In this document: piece by piece, positions 16,285 through 25,427 of the stretch
Position numbering within the stretch: position 1 is the first letter of the stretch
How the letters are laid out: the number at the start of each line of letters is the position of its first letter
Origin: Agrobacterium sp. a22-2
Lineage (GTDB): Bacteria > Pseudomonadota > Alphaproteobacteria > Rhizobiales > Rhizobiaceae
Length of the DNA stretch: 64,000 nucleotides
Direction: 5' to 3'
Assembly: GCF_012276985.1 (NCBI RefSeq)
Contig: NZ_JAAXMM010000015.1
Span: forward strand, 1 to 64,000
Notes under the pieces: generated by a model
Databases searched by the model: none
Seen by the model: the letters and a program-made list of their open reading frames with translations, nothing else
Told to the model about the DNA's origin: nothing
Position numbers and translations under genes: made by a program

Positions 16285-17637
16285 TTAGGCTTGCGCCGCC
16301 TGCAACGTGTCCAGTGCCCGCTTGACCGCCGCAAACATCTCGTCGACCTGCTCTGAGGTGATGATGAGCGGTGGGCAGAAGCAGATCGCCTCGGCAATGT
16401 TGCGGATGATCAGCCCTTCTTCCTCGCAGGCGGCAGCGAGCGCTGCGGCGGCATCGCCGGGCTTGCCGTCGCTCCGGGGATGGAGCTCCAGCGCACCGAT
16501 CAGGCCCAGGCCGCGCGAGGAATGCACCAGCGGATGCTTGGCAAGCTCGGCAAGTCCTCCGAGGAACTGCTCTTCGAGGCGCGCCACGTGACCGACCAGA
16601 TCCCGCTCCTGGATGATTTTCAGGTTTTCCAGGCCGACAGCGGTCGCAACGGGGTGGCCGGATGCGGTGTAGCCATGGCCGAAAACGCCGAGACGATCGG
16701 ATTCATCGGCAATCGGCTGATAGAAACGGTCGCTCATCAGGATGGCCGACAGCGGCATGTAGGACGACGAAATCTGCTTCGACACAACAAGCACATCCGG
16801 CTCGATGCCCAGCGTCTCGCAGGCAAACATCTTGCCCGTGCGGCCAAACCCGCAGATCACTTCGTCGGCCACGAGCAGGATGTCGTATTTCTTGAGGATC
16901 TCCTGGACGCCGGCCCAGTAGCCGTCCGGCGGAACCAGAACCCCGCCCGCCCCCATGACGGGCTCGCCCCAGAAGGCGGCGATCGTCTCCGGGCCTTCCT
17001 TCAGGATCAGGTCTTCCAGATCCTTCAAGATACGCGCGGTGAAATCCGCCTCGCTTTCGCCGTCCAGGCCGAAATGCACATAGGACGGGCAGGATGTGTG
17101 GATCATTCGGTCGAGCGGCAGGTCGAAGCTGTCGTGGTTGCGCGACAGTCCGGTGATCGACCCGGAGGCGATCGTCACGCCGTGGTATCCCTTGATGCGG
17201 CCTATGATCTTCTTCTTGTCCTTCAGGCCGAGCGCGTTGGAACGGTACCAGACCATCTTCACGACAAGATCGTTAGCCTCGGAGCCGGACGAGGTGAAAT
17301 GCACCTTCGACATGGGAACCGGCGCCATCTTGATCAGCATCTCGGCGAGCTCGATCGACGGGCCATGGGTCTTGTAGGAAAAGGTATGATAGTAGGGCAG
17401 CTTCTCCATCTGCGCCTTGGCGACTTCCGCCAGCCGCTTCTCGCCGAAGCCGAGTGCCACCGACCACAGGCCGGCAAGGCCTTCGATGTACCGCTTGCCG
17501 TTGATATCGGTGACGTAGATCCCGTCACCGCTCTCGATCACCAGCCCGCCCGATTTCTCGTATTTACGCAGGTTGACGTTCGGATGCATCTGGTAGGCGA
17601 TATCGCGGCCTTCCATCGAATTGGGGACGATCGTCAT
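16285..17637 (-). CDS. Class III (omega) aminotransferase
   Basis: A 450-residue PLP-dependent aminotransferase of the omega-amino acid/putrescine-pyruvate type. Seen: GSEANDLVVKM (PLP-phosphate region), GYHGVTIASGS, WGEPVMGAGGV, LVADEVICGFGRTG and the PLP-Lys in VVSKQISSSYMPLSAI. It resembles SpuC-like and beta-alanine/taurine-type pyruvate transaminases acting on terminal amines. ATG 17637 follows GGAGAG; an in-frame ATG at 17616 would shorten it by seven residues. It is the first enzyme gene after the importer in its operon and may deaminate the amine or aldehyde precursor. The amino donor cannot be stated. Confidence 0.9.
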   Translation of the reverse strand: MTIVPNSMEGRDIAYQMHPNVNLRKYEKSGGLVIESGDGIYVTDINGKRYIEGLAGLWSVALGFGEKRLAEVAKAQMEKLPYYHTFSYKTHGPSIELAEMLIKMAPVPMSKVHFTSSGSEANDLVVKMVWYRSNALGLKDKKKIIGRIKGYHGVTIASGSITGLSRNHDSFDLPLDRMIHTSCPSYVHFGLDGESEADFTARILKDLEDLILKEGPETIAAFWGEPVMGAGGVLVPPDGYWAGVQEILKKYDILLVADEVICGFGRTGKMFACETLGIEPDVLVVSKQISSSYMPLSAILMSDRFYQPIADESDRLGVFGHGYTASGHPVATAVGLENLKIIQERDLVGHVARLEEQFLGGLAELAKHPLVHSSRGLGLIGALELHPRSDGKPGDAAAALAAACEEEGLIIRNIAEAICFCPPLIITSEQVDEMFAAVKRALDTLQAAQA

Positions 17638-17701
17638 CGGTGTCTCTCCATTGGCTGATCAGGCTGTTCAGGCCCGAGATGATATCAAGGTGACCGACGG
17701 C

Positions 17702-19378
17702 TCACGCCGTCATCAATGCTTCCTTCGCCCGACCGGGAATGGCCTCGATCAGGCTTCTTGTATAGGCATGTTTGGGTGCCCCGAATATCGCGGCACCGGT
17801 TCCCGATTCCACAACCTCCCCCTTCTGCATGACGAGCACCCGGTCGCATATCTTGGCCGCGACACGCAGGTCGTGCGTGATGAAGACAAGAGACAGATCG
17901 AGGTCCTTCTTGAGCTGGTCGAGGAGGTCCAGAATCTGGGCCTGGATCGATACGTCGAGGGCCGAGACGGCCTCATCCGCGATGATGATTTCCGGTTCGA
18001 GCGCCAATGCCCGGGCTATCCCGATGCGCTGCCGCTGTCCGCCGGAAAACTCATGCGGGAAACGATCGGCACCCTTGGCATCCAGCCCGACCATTTCCAG
18101 CAAGCCGGCGGCGCGGGCGAGCGCCTTTCTCTCGTCTTCGCCATAGGCGATCGGCCCGGACGCTATGATACGCCCAACCTTTTCGCGCGGATTGAGCGAC
18201 GAATACGGATCCTGGAAGATCATCTGCATCCGTCGGCGCATGGCCCGCAGTTCCGTACCCTTCAGATGGGCCATGTCATGGCCGCCGAGAAGAACACGAC
18301 CGGCGTCCGGATCCTGCAGGCGCACCAGGCACCGCCCCACCGAGGACTTGCCGGAGCCGCTTTCGCCGACGATCCCCAGGGTCTCGCCCCGCCCCAGCTG
18401 GAACGACACATCCTTGACGGCCTGTACGGATCGCGGCCTGGAGAACAAGCCGCCGCCCGAGCGATAGGTCTTCGACAGGTTTTCCACGGTCAGCAAGGGC
18501 TCGCGGGATGTCGTGCCGGCCATCCCCTGCCCGACCCGCGGAATGGCTGCGATCAGCTTCTTCGTGTAGGGATGCTGCGGAGAGAAAAGCACCTCGTCGG
18601 CGGTGCCTTGCTCGACGATCCGCCCAAGCTGCATCACGGTCACGTAATCGGCAATTTCGGCCACGACACCGAAGTCGTGGGTAATGAACATCACCGCCAT
18701 GTTGCGCGTGGTTTGCAGGCCCTTGATCAGCGCCAGGATCTGCGCCTGGGTGGTCACGTCGAGCGCCGTGGTCGGCTCGTCGGCGACGAGAACTTCGGGC
18801 TCGAGCGCCAGCGCCATGGCGATCATCACGCGCTGACGCTGGCCTCCGGACAGCTGGAACGGATAGCTGTCTGCGGCACGCAACGGATCCGGCAAGCCGA
18901 CCTCCGCCAGCAGAGCCAGCGCCCTCTCTTTGCGTGCCCTGGGCTTCAGGAGCCCATGCGCCTCGAAGACCTCCTCGATCTGCGCAGACACCTTCATCAA
19001 CGGGTTCAGCGCCGACATCGGCTCCTGGAAGATCATCGCGACCCGGCGCCCGCGAATGGCGTAAAGCGCCTCGGGCGGCAGGGTGACGATATCCTTGCCG
19101 TCCAGCAGAATACGGCCCTCAGCAACGCGCACGGCTTCGGGCAGCAAGCCCATCAGCGCATTGGCCGACATCGACTTGCCGGAACCGCTCTCCCCGACCA
19201 CACACAGCATTTCGCCGGGGAACAGCTTGAAGCTGACGCGATCGATGGCGTATTGCCTGTCGCCGCCCTGCGGCAAGGCGATGCTGAGCCTGTCGATATG
19301 AACAACCGGCGCGCCGCGATCCTGTTCACGGGCTGCGCCGGGATGGATGACGGCGTCTGCTGTGGTCACGTCTGGCAT
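17702..19378 (-). CDS. Fused DppD-DppF-type ABC importer ATPase (two NBDs)
   Basis: A 558-residue protein with two complete nucleotide-binding domains, as in GsiA-type peptide importers. NBD1 has GESGSGKSM, MIFQEPMSALNP, LSGGQRQR, LVADEPTTALD and FITHDFGVV. NBD2 has GESGSGKSS, MIFQDPYSSLNP, FSGGQRQR, IIADEAVSALD and FITHDLRVA. All catalytic residues of both sites are intact. It pairs with the two permeases just upstream (3-bp gap to the DppC-like gene) and the binding protein at 21279-22826. Confidence 0.94.
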   Translation of the reverse strand: MPDVTTADAVIHPGAAREQDRGAPVVHIDRLSIALPQGGDRQYAIDRVSFKLFPGEMLCVVGESGSGKSMSANALMGLLPEAVRVAEGRILLDGKDIVTLPPEALYAIRGRRVAMIFQEPMSALNPLMKVSAQIEEVFEAHGLLKPRARKERALALLAEVGLPDPLRAADSYPFQLSGGQRQRVMIAMALALEPEVLVADEPTTALDVTTQAQILALIKGLQTTRNMAVMFITHDFGVVAEIADYVTVMQLGRIVEQGTADEVLFSPQHPYTKKLIAAIPRVGQGMAGTTSREPLLTVENLSKTYRSGGGLFSRPRSVQAVKDVSFQLGRGETLGIVGESGSGKSSVGRCLVRLQDPDAGRVLLGGHDMAHLKGTELRAMRRRMQMIFQDPYSSLNPREKVGRIIASGPIAYGEDERKALARAAGLLEMVGLDAKGADRFPHEFSGGQRQRIGIARALALEPEIIIADEAVSALDVSIQAQILDLLDQLKKDLDLSLVFITHDLRVAAKICDRVLVMQKGEVVESGTGAAIFGAPKHAYTRSLIEAIPGRAKEALMTA

Positions 19379-19381
19379 GGT

Positions 19382-20221
19382 CTATTTCCCCTTGCGGGCA
19401 AGGCGTGGATTGAGGGCGTCGTTCAATCCCTCTCCCACCAGATTGAGCGCGAGAACGGTCAACAGGATCGCCAGTCCGGGAAAGAAACTGACCCACCAGG
19501 CCTGGCGGATGACGGTGCGCCCGGCCCCGATGATATAACCCCAGGACATGATGTTGCGATCGCCAAGCCCGAGGAAGGACAGAGAGCTTTCGATCAGGAT
19601 TGCCGCGGCAACCATCATCGAGGCCAGCACGATGATCGGCGACAGCGTATTCGGCAGGATCTGCCGCCAGATGATCGTCGCATGGGTCTGCCCCGACAGA
19701 ATGGCAGCCTCGACGAATTCTCGCGATCGCAGCGACATCACCTCGCCGCGCAACAGCCGTGCCACGGGTGGCCACGACACGACGGCAATGGCAATGACGA
19801 TCGAGGTGATCGATGGCTGGAAGATCGCCACCAGCACCACCGCCAGCGCGAAGCTCGGCACACTCTGGAAGAACTCGGTAAAGCGCATCAGCACATCGTC
19901 CACCCAGCCGCCGAAATAGCCGGCGACCGCACCGATCGGGATGCCGATCAACAGCGCGACAACGGTGGAAACGAAGCCAACCAGCAGGGAAATGCCGGCA
20001 CCATGGGCAAGGCCCGCGGCCAGATCGCGGCCCATCGGATCTGTGCCCAGAATGAAGGCATCCATGGTGAAGGGCGGAATGAATGGCCGCTGCACCATGG
20101 CCCAGGGCGAGCGCGTGAAGATGAACGGTGCGGAGAACGAGAGAATGATAACCGCGATCAGAATGATCAGACCGACCACGGCGCCGCGGTTTTGCGAAAA
20201 ACGCGTCCAGAAATCCGTCAT
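19382..20221 (-). CDS. DppC-type ABC importer permease
   Basis: A 279-residue inner-membrane permease with about six hydrophobic segments. The first lies at residues 11-35, and the EAA coupling loop REFVEAAILSGQTHATIIWRQ continues into ILPN. The N-terminal OppC_N-like region contains FILGTDPMGRDL, a DppC/OppC hallmark. It overlaps the DppB-like gene by 4 bp. Confidence 0.93.
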   Translation of the reverse strand: MTDFWTRFSQNRGAVVGLIILIAVIILSFSAPFIFTRSPWAMVQRPFIPPFTMDAFILGTDPMGRDLAAGLAHGAGISLLVGFVSTVVALLIGIPIGAVAGYFGGWVDDVLMRFTEFFQSVPSFALAVVLVAIFQPSITSIVIAIAVVSWPPVARLLRGEVMSLRSREFVEAAILSGQTHATIIWRQILPNTLSPIIVLASMMVAAAILIESSLSFLGLGDRNIMSWGYIIGAGRTVIRQAWWVSFFPGLAILLTVLALNLVGEGLNDALNPRLARKGK

Positions 20222-21189
20222 GACGTCACCTTGATGCGGGGATCGACGAGGCGATAGAGCACGTCTGTGATGAGGTTGAACAGCAGCACCATCGCGGCCG
20301 AGATGACGAACACGCCGAGAAGAAGGTTGTAGTCGCGTTGTGAAAGCGCATCGAACATCAGCCGGCCAATGCCCGGCCAGGCAAAGACCGTCTCGATCAG
20401 CACCGCACCTCCGACAAGCTGTCCGGCCTGGAGACCGGCCAATGTTACAACCGGCAGCAGCGCATTGCGCAAGACATGCCGGCGCTGGATCACACCCGGA
20501 CGCAGCCCCTTAGCCCTGGCGGTTTTGACGAAATCAAGCCGGCTGACTTCCAGCATCGATGCCCGTGTCATCCTGGCATACACGGCCATGAAGAAGAGCC
20601 CGAGCGTCATGGCCGGCAGGATCAGATGCTGCAGGATATCAAGGGCACGCACGACGCCCGTGTAGTTTGCCCCGACCGTCTCGTATCCGAAGCCGGGCAA
20701 CCAGCCCAGTTGCACCGAAAACAGCAGAACGGCCATCAGGGCAAGCCAGAACAGCGGCGTGGCATAGAAAATCAGTGCCACGAAGGAAATGATCGTATCG
20801 GCCCACTTTCCCTGCCTGGCCGATGCAAAGGCTCCGGCCAGCACCCCAAGCCCCAGCGAGATGACAAAGGCCGAAAGCGAAAGCAGCAAGGTTGCCGGCA
20901 ACCGCTCCCCGATCAACTGGATGACCGGCAGCTGCTGACGATAGGAGTAACCGAGATCCAGCTGCAGAACCGATGAGACATACACCCACAACTGCACGTA
21001 GAGCGGCTGATCGAGCCCAAAGCGTTCGCGCAATTGCTGCAGGAACATCGCATCGGTTTCCCCTGCCTCCCCCGCCATGACCGCTGCGGGGTCTCCGGGA
21101 GCGGCATGGATCAGGAAGAAATTGAGGATGGTTATGCAGATCAGAATCAAGACTGCTCTCAGCAATCGTCCCGAGACAAACCTCAACAT
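20218..21189 (-). CDS. DppB-type ABC importer permease
   Basis: A 323-residue permease with the DppB signature of an N-terminal membrane anchor (ILICITILNFFLIHAAPGDPA), a periplasmic loop and five more segments. The EAA loop is LDFVKTARAKGLRPGVIQRR. The frame extends upstream, but ATG 21189 with a GGGGAG Shine-Dalgarno gives the standard start MLRFVSGRLLRA. Confidence 0.93.
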   Translation of the reverse strand: MLRFVSGRLLRAVLILICITILNFFLIHAAPGDPAAVMAGEAGETDAMFLQQLRERFGLDQPLYVQLWVYVSSVLQLDLGYSYRQQLPVIQLIGERLPATLLLSLSAFVISLGLGVLAGAFASARQGKWADTIISFVALIFYATPLFWLALMAVLLFSVQLGWLPGFGYETVGANYTGVVRALDILQHLILPAMTLGLFFMAVYARMTRASMLEVSRLDFVKTARAKGLRPGVIQRRHVLRNALLPVVTLAGLQAGQLVGGAVLIETVFAWPGIGRLMFDALSQRDYNLLLGVFVISAAMVLLFNLITDVLYRLVDPRIKVTS

Positions 21190-21202
21190 GAATACTCCCC
21201 GG

Positions 21203-21216
21203 CCAGCTTTTGCTGG
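21203..21216 (-). other. Small stem-loop between binding-protein and permease genes
   Basis: CCAGC / GCTGG with a TTTT loop lies in the 89-bp gap downstream of the binding-protein gene and just before the DppB Shine-Dalgarno. Such hairpins often limit read-through or protect the highly expressed binding-protein mRNA. Confidence 0.4.
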
Positions 21217-21278
21217 AATAGCTCTCAGTTCCGCGTCCAAGGGCGATCAGGCGAAGACGAGCTCCACCTGGCCTGTGC

Positions 21279-22826
21279 CTAGTTCTTGATCCAGGTGTCG
21301 CGCAGCGATTCCGCCAGACCGTTTGCGGTCGTCACGACATCCTGGAACTTGCAATTGTAGATCGTCGGGAAACCGAGCTCGAGCAGCCACGCGACAGGGA
21401 CGTCGTCCTGAAGCTTGGACTGGATGACATCGTAGATCTTCTGACGTTCGGATGCGGGAAACGCCACCGCAGCCTCGTCGAACAGCGTGTCGATTTCGGG
21501 ATTGCTGTAACCTTCGACATTGTTCCAGGGCGAGCCCTTGGAAATCTGCGCGGTCTTGTAATTGCGCTCCACGCCGATCGCCGGATCGCCATTCTGGTAG
21601 AGGAAGGTGAAGGCAATGTCATATTCCCAGTTTGCGGTGCGCTGGTTCCAGCCGGCGACATCAGTCGATTCGATCTCGACGGGAATTCCCACGTCTGCGA
21701 GGTTCTGCTTGACCGCTTCGGCCCAGCGCTGCCAGGTCTCGCCATAGGGCAGCGGCAGCAGTTTGAGCGGCTTGCCGTCGTAGCCGATCTCCGCCAGCAA
21801 TTCCTTGGCCTTGTCCGGATCATGCGCATATTTAGGGGTAGCGTCGGTGTAGAAGGGCAGCTTCGACGAGAAGGGGCCGGTTGCGATCTTGCCGTAGCCG
21901 TTCCACAACACGTCCCTGGCGAATTCACGGTCGAGCGCGTACATGATCGCCTGCCGGAATTTTGGATTGTCCATCGGTGCAGTCCGATTGTTCAGCCATA
22001 GCCAGGACAGCGGCGAGAAATACTCCCAACCTTTTTCGGTGACGCAAGTGTTGGCCAACTGCGAAAGGCGCGGAATATCGAAATTCTCCACCGAGCCGCC
22101 CGGCAGGATGTCCACGGTTCCCGTCTCGAAGGCAACGGCACGCGCGGCTCCGTCCGGGATGATGTGGTAGAAGACCTCATCAAGATAGGGCTGGCCCTTC
22201 AGGTAATAGTCCGTGTTCTTGACGAGTTTGATGAAGCTGCCCCGTTTCCATTCGGCGAACTTGAAGGGGCCGGTGCCGATCGGCTTCTCGTTGGCCGGGT
22301 TGGTGGCGTAGTCCGTACCCTCATAGATATGCTTGGGAATGACCGGCATTGCACCGAAGGAAAACGAGCGGATGAAGGGCTCGAACGGCTGCTTCAGCTT
22401 GAAGACGACGGTCTTCTCGTCCGGTGCCGTGACGCTTTCCACACGGGCCATCGTGTTGCGATGACGCGGTTGCGTCTTCATCAGAAAATCGTTGGCGGAA
22501 AACAGCACGTCGGCCGATGTCATCGGCTTGCTGTCGTGAAAGACGACATTGTCCTGCAGGACGAACGTGTAGATCAGGCCATCTTCGGAAATTGTCCAGC
22601 TCTTTGCCAAAGCCGGCTTCGGCTGGAGCTTTTCGTCGTATCTGAGGAGGCTTTCGAAGATGTTGCCTCCAACTGCGAGGCTCGGACCATTGGTCGTGAT
22701 GCCGATCATCAGGCCTGGAGGCTCGGGCTGGACAATGAGATTGACCTTCCCGCCGGAAACGGGCTGCGCAATTGCAGCGGTCGTGGTCAGCAAGAGGGCA
22801 AAAGATGCAGAAAGCAGTCGTCGCAT
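21279..22826 (-). CDS. Periplasmic solute-binding protein, family 5 (peptide/nickel/opine type)
   Basis: A 515-residue binding protein beginning with a Sec signal peptide (MRRLLSASFALLLTTTAAIA, cut near AQP). Features typical of SBP family 5 are LAKSWTISEDGLIYTFVLQDNVVFHDSKPMTSADV near residues 75-115 and the KPIGTGPFKF motif. The frame is open from 22943, but ATG 22826 gives the signal peptide and has an AGGGGA Shine-Dalgarno. It is the first gene of the minus-strand operon running to 11521 and sets its import specificity, which is unknown. Confidence 0.93.
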   Translation of the reverse strand: MRRLLSASFALLLTTTAAIAQPVSGGKVNLIVQPEPPGLMIGITTNGPSLAVGGNIFESLLRYDEKLQPKPALAKSWTISEDGLIYTFVLQDNVVFHDSKPMTSADVLFSANDFLMKTQPRHRNTMARVESVTAPDEKTVVFKLKQPFEPFIRSFSFGAMPVIPKHIYEGTDYATNPANEKPIGTGPFKFAEWKRGSFIKLVKNTDYYLKGQPYLDEVFYHIIPDGAARAVAFETGTVDILPGGSVENFDIPRLSQLANTCVTEKGWEYFSPLSWLWLNNRTAPMDNPKFRQAIMYALDREFARDVLWNGYGKIATGPFSSKLPFYTDATPKYAHDPDKAKELLAEIGYDGKPLKLLPLPYGETWQRWAEAVKQNLADVGIPVEIESTDVAGWNQRTANWEYDIAFTFLYQNGDPAIGVERNYKTAQISKGSPWNNVEGYSNPEIDTLFDEAAVAFPASERQKIYDVIQSKLQDDVPVAWLLELGFPTIYNCKFQDVVTTANGLAESLRDTWIKN

Positions 22827-23244
22827 GGAAATTCCCCTTATGGATTTATGGTTGCCTGCGGACGTCACTTTGCGACACATCGAGTGAGCAATATACCGAT
22901 ATATCGATGCCCAATCCTGACTCCACCTCTCGGTGGCTGTCAAGCAAGAAGGAAGATTTTCTGCTTAAAAGTTGAACTCGAAGACGGGGTGCATCTAATT
23001 TCATCAGATGCGAAAAAACAGGTCGCAGAGTTGCGCCGGATCGGAGCACGACCCAGCGGAGAGGGGCATAAAGCTCATGCAATCCATCCCGGTTTCACAG
23101 GCGAAATCCCCGTATCTCGCCCTGGCCAACGGTACGCTGGGCCTTACATTTCCCAAAAACAGGATTGAAGAAGCAGGGATAGACGCCCGCATGAGCCTCC
23201 CCACGCACGATCGCCTTGACTACGGCAGTGTGGAGGTTACGGAA
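22827..23244. promoter_or_regulatory. 418-bp intergenic region, promoter side of the amidase/aminotransferase operon
   Basis: No gene is supported here. The stretch lies between the end of eutC (23245) and the binding-protein start (22826), so it must hold the latter's promoter. CGATATATCG at 22897-22906 is a perfect 10-bp palindrome about 71 bp upstream of the ATG and a candidate operator for the GntR regulator encoded at the far end of the operon. I did not find a convincing terminator for eutC nor a clear -35/-10 pair. Confidence 0.4.
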
Positions 23245-24039
23245 TCATCCGTCCGACGTGTTGGCGGCCAGCCTGGCCAATGCTTCCTTGAGGCCCACAC
23301 CACTCACTCCGGTGTTGGCCATGCCGAAGACAAGCCCGGCGATCGTGGCTGCCGCCGGTTCCATCGACAGTCCACCCTCGCGTATATTCGACACGCAATT
23401 GCGCCGGGAATCCGCCGTACCGACGCGGGGTCCGTAGGTGATATACACGCCAAGACTGTCTGCCGCGGAAAGACCCGGACGTTCTCCAATCAGCGCAATC
23501 GTCATCTTCGCGCCAAGGATCTCGCCGATTTCGTCGGACAGCGCCACGCGGGCCTGGCGTGCCACGGCAAGAGGTCCGAGCGTCAAGCCACGTCCGCGCA
23601 AGAGGACCACGAGTTCCTTGATGAGGGCAACGGCATTGATATCGACGGCACTCGATGAAAGCCCGTCGCCAACCGTGATCACCACATCGCAGCCTTTGGC
23701 TTGATCGGGCACCGCCGCAAGCCGCTCGACCGAAGCCGATGACAGCTTGCGGCCCAGATCCGGCCGGCGCAGGTAGCTGCTGCGATCCGGCGCCATGCTT
23801 TCGACCGACACGACCGTCAGCCCCAGCGCTTCAAGCTCGCCTCTCAGCCCGGCCTCATCGACAGTCGACCAGACGGCCTCACGGGCGCGCGCATGATCCA
23901 GTTGGAAGGCCAGCAGCGCCTTGGTCGGCGCCCCGGAGCCGAAACGCCCGAGCGATACGCGCGCATCGGTCATGTCGGTCAGGTCGACTGGTGCCGCATG
24001 ATAGTCGTTCTGCAGGTCCGTGGCGTGGAATTTAGACAA
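23245..24039 (-). CDS. eutC: Ethanolamine ammonia-lyase small subunit
   Basis: A 264-residue EutC, the light subunit of adenosylcobalamin-dependent ethanolamine ammonia-lyase, which converts ethanolamine to acetaldehyde plus ammonia. Recognisable segments are VSLGRFGSGAPTKALLAFQLDHARAR near the N-terminus, DGLSSSAVDI, GERPGLSAADSLGVYITYGP and RNCVSNIREGGL. It is slightly shorter than the E. coli protein and lacks an obvious N-terminal microcompartment-targeting extension. It overlaps eutB by 8 bp and closes the operon. No EutA reactivase or shell-protein gene is in the window, so the enzyme is presumably free in the cytosol. Confidence 0.95.
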   Translation of the reverse strand: MSKFHATDLQNDYHAAPVDLTDMTDARVSLGRFGSGAPTKALLAFQLDHARAREAVWSTVDEAGLRGELEALGLTVVSVESMAPDRSSYLRRPDLGRKLSSASVERLAAVPDQAKGCDVVITVGDGLSSSAVDINAVALIKELVVLLRGRGLTLGPLAVARQARVALSDEIGEILGAKMTIALIGERPGLSAADSLGVYITYGPRVGTADSRRNCVSNIREGGLSMEPAAATIAGLVFGMANTGVSGVGLKEALARLAANTSDG

Positions 24040-25417
24040 GAGCAGCCCCCGAAAAATAATCCGTCAGCATTGCGGGCGCGCCGGAAAGCGCACCGGCGTC
24101 ATTGGTCAGCCCGATGTCACGCAGCCATGTCTCGAACTCCGGTGCCGGCGGGCGGCCCAGGGTTTCGCGGCAAAAGACGGCATCGTGATGCGAAAGCGAC
24201 TGATAGTTCAGCATGATATCGTCGGCACCGGGCACGGTGATGACGAAGTTGACATTGGCCGCGCAGAGCAATGTCAGCAGCGTATCCATATCCTCCTGAT
24301 CGGCGTCGGCATGGTTGGTGTAGCAGACGTCGACGCCCATCGGCAGGCCGAGCAGCTTGCCGCAGAAGTGATCTTCAAGCCCGGCGCGGATGATCTGCTT
24401 GCCATTGAACAGATATTCGGGGCCGATAAAGCCGACCACCGTATTGACCAGCAGCGGATCAAAGGCGCGCGCAACGGCATAGGCACGGGTTTCCATCGTC
24501 TGCTGGTCCACGCCGAAATGCGCATCGGCCGACAGGGCTGCCCCCTGCCCCGTCTCGAAATACATCAGGTTGGCGCCGGGAAGCCCACGCTTCAGCGAAC
24601 GCGCGGCGTCCTGCGCCTCCTGAAGCAGCGCCAGATTGATGCCGAAGCCCTCATTGGCCTTCTGCGATCCGGCGACGGATTGGAACATCAGGTCGATCGG
24701 TGCGCCGGCCTCGGCGGCCTGGATCGCCGTCGTAACGTGTCCGAGGCAGCAGGTCTGCGTCGGGATCGACAGGCGGTCGCGGATTTCGTCGAGCAGCGAG
24801 ACGATCCGCACGTAATCCTCGACACTGTCGGTCGCCGGATTGACGCCGATCACGGCATCGCCGGAGCCCATCAGCAAGCCGTCGATCGCCGAAGCGGCGA
24901 TGCCGCGGCTGTCGTCGGTCGGATGGTTCGGCTGGTTGCGGGTCGACAATCGTCCGGCAAGACCGATCGTGTTGCGAAAGCGCGTCACCACCTGACGCTT
25001 GGCCGCCACCGCAATCAGATCCTGCAGGCGCATGATCTTCGACACGGCCGCCAGCATTTCCGGGGTGACACCATAGGTGATCGCCTCAAGCTGCCGCTGT
25101 CCCGTCTCAGGCATCAGCAGCCACTCGCGAAACTCGCCGACCGTCAACGAACTGACCCGCGCAAAGGCGGACGCATCGAACTGCCGGGCAATCAGCGCCG
25201 AGACCTCGTCGCACTCGGACGGAATGACCTCCTCGGCCAGGAATGCTTTCAGCGGAAGATCGGCCAGCGCCATCTGCGCCGCCAGTCGCTCGACCGGGCC
25301 GGCCGCCGCGATGCCGGCAAGCTGATCGCCCGATCGTTCCGGTGTTGCCTTGGCAAGGAGGTCCTTGAGATCGCGGAAGCGAAACCGGGTTCGCTCGATC
25401 GTCGTGCTGTATGCCAT
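24032..25417 (-). CDS. eutB: Ethanolamine ammonia-lyase large subunit
   Basis: A 461-residue EutB, the TIM-barrel heavy subunit of the B12-dependent ammonia-lyase, close to the usual ~453 residues. Typical family segments include FLAEEVIPSECDEVSALI, GSGDAVIGVNPATDSVE, CCLGHVTTAIQAAEAGAPIDLMF, SQKANEGFGINL and YFETGQGAALSADAH. It lies 10 bp after the phosphatase-like gene and overlaps eutC. Its position downstream of kinases, a phosphatase and an amidohydrolase is not the standard eut arrangement. It suggests ethanolamine, or a close analogue, is released inside the cell from a larger compound. Confidence 0.95.
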   Translation of the reverse strand: MAYSTTIERTRFRFRDLKDLLAKATPERSGDQLAGIAAAGPVERLAAQMALADLPLKAFLAEEVIPSECDEVSALIARQFDASAFARVSSLTVGEFREWLLMPETGQRQLEAITYGVTPEMLAAVSKIMRLQDLIAVAAKRQVVTRFRNTIGLAGRLSTRNQPNHPTDDSRGIAASAIDGLLMGSGDAVIGVNPATDSVEDYVRIVSLLDEIRDRLSIPTQTCCLGHVTTAIQAAEAGAPIDLMFQSVAGSQKANEGFGINLALLQEAQDAARSLKRGLPGANLMYFETGQGAALSADAHFGVDQQTMETRAYAVARAFDPLLVNTVVGFIGPEYLFNGKQIIRAGLEDHFCGKLLGLPMGVDVCYTNHADADQEDMDTLLTLLCAANVNFVITVPGADDIMLNYQSLSHHDAVFCRETLGRPPAPEFETWLRDIGLTNDAGALSGAPAMLTDYFSGAALV

Positions 25418-25427
25418 GATGGGAGTC

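Noticed and set aside
17621..20257. An 878-codon plus-strand open frame opposite the ATPase and permease genes
   Set aside because: It is antisense to two well-defined ABC genes, has low-complexity Arg/His/Gln-rich composition, and reflects GC-rich codon bias opposite real genes.
22827..25417. Cobalamin riboswitch near eutBC
   Set aside because: I looked for a B12-box-like segment and a long structured leader upstream of the operon genes and saw none. eutBC also lie at the end of the operon, not behind a leader.
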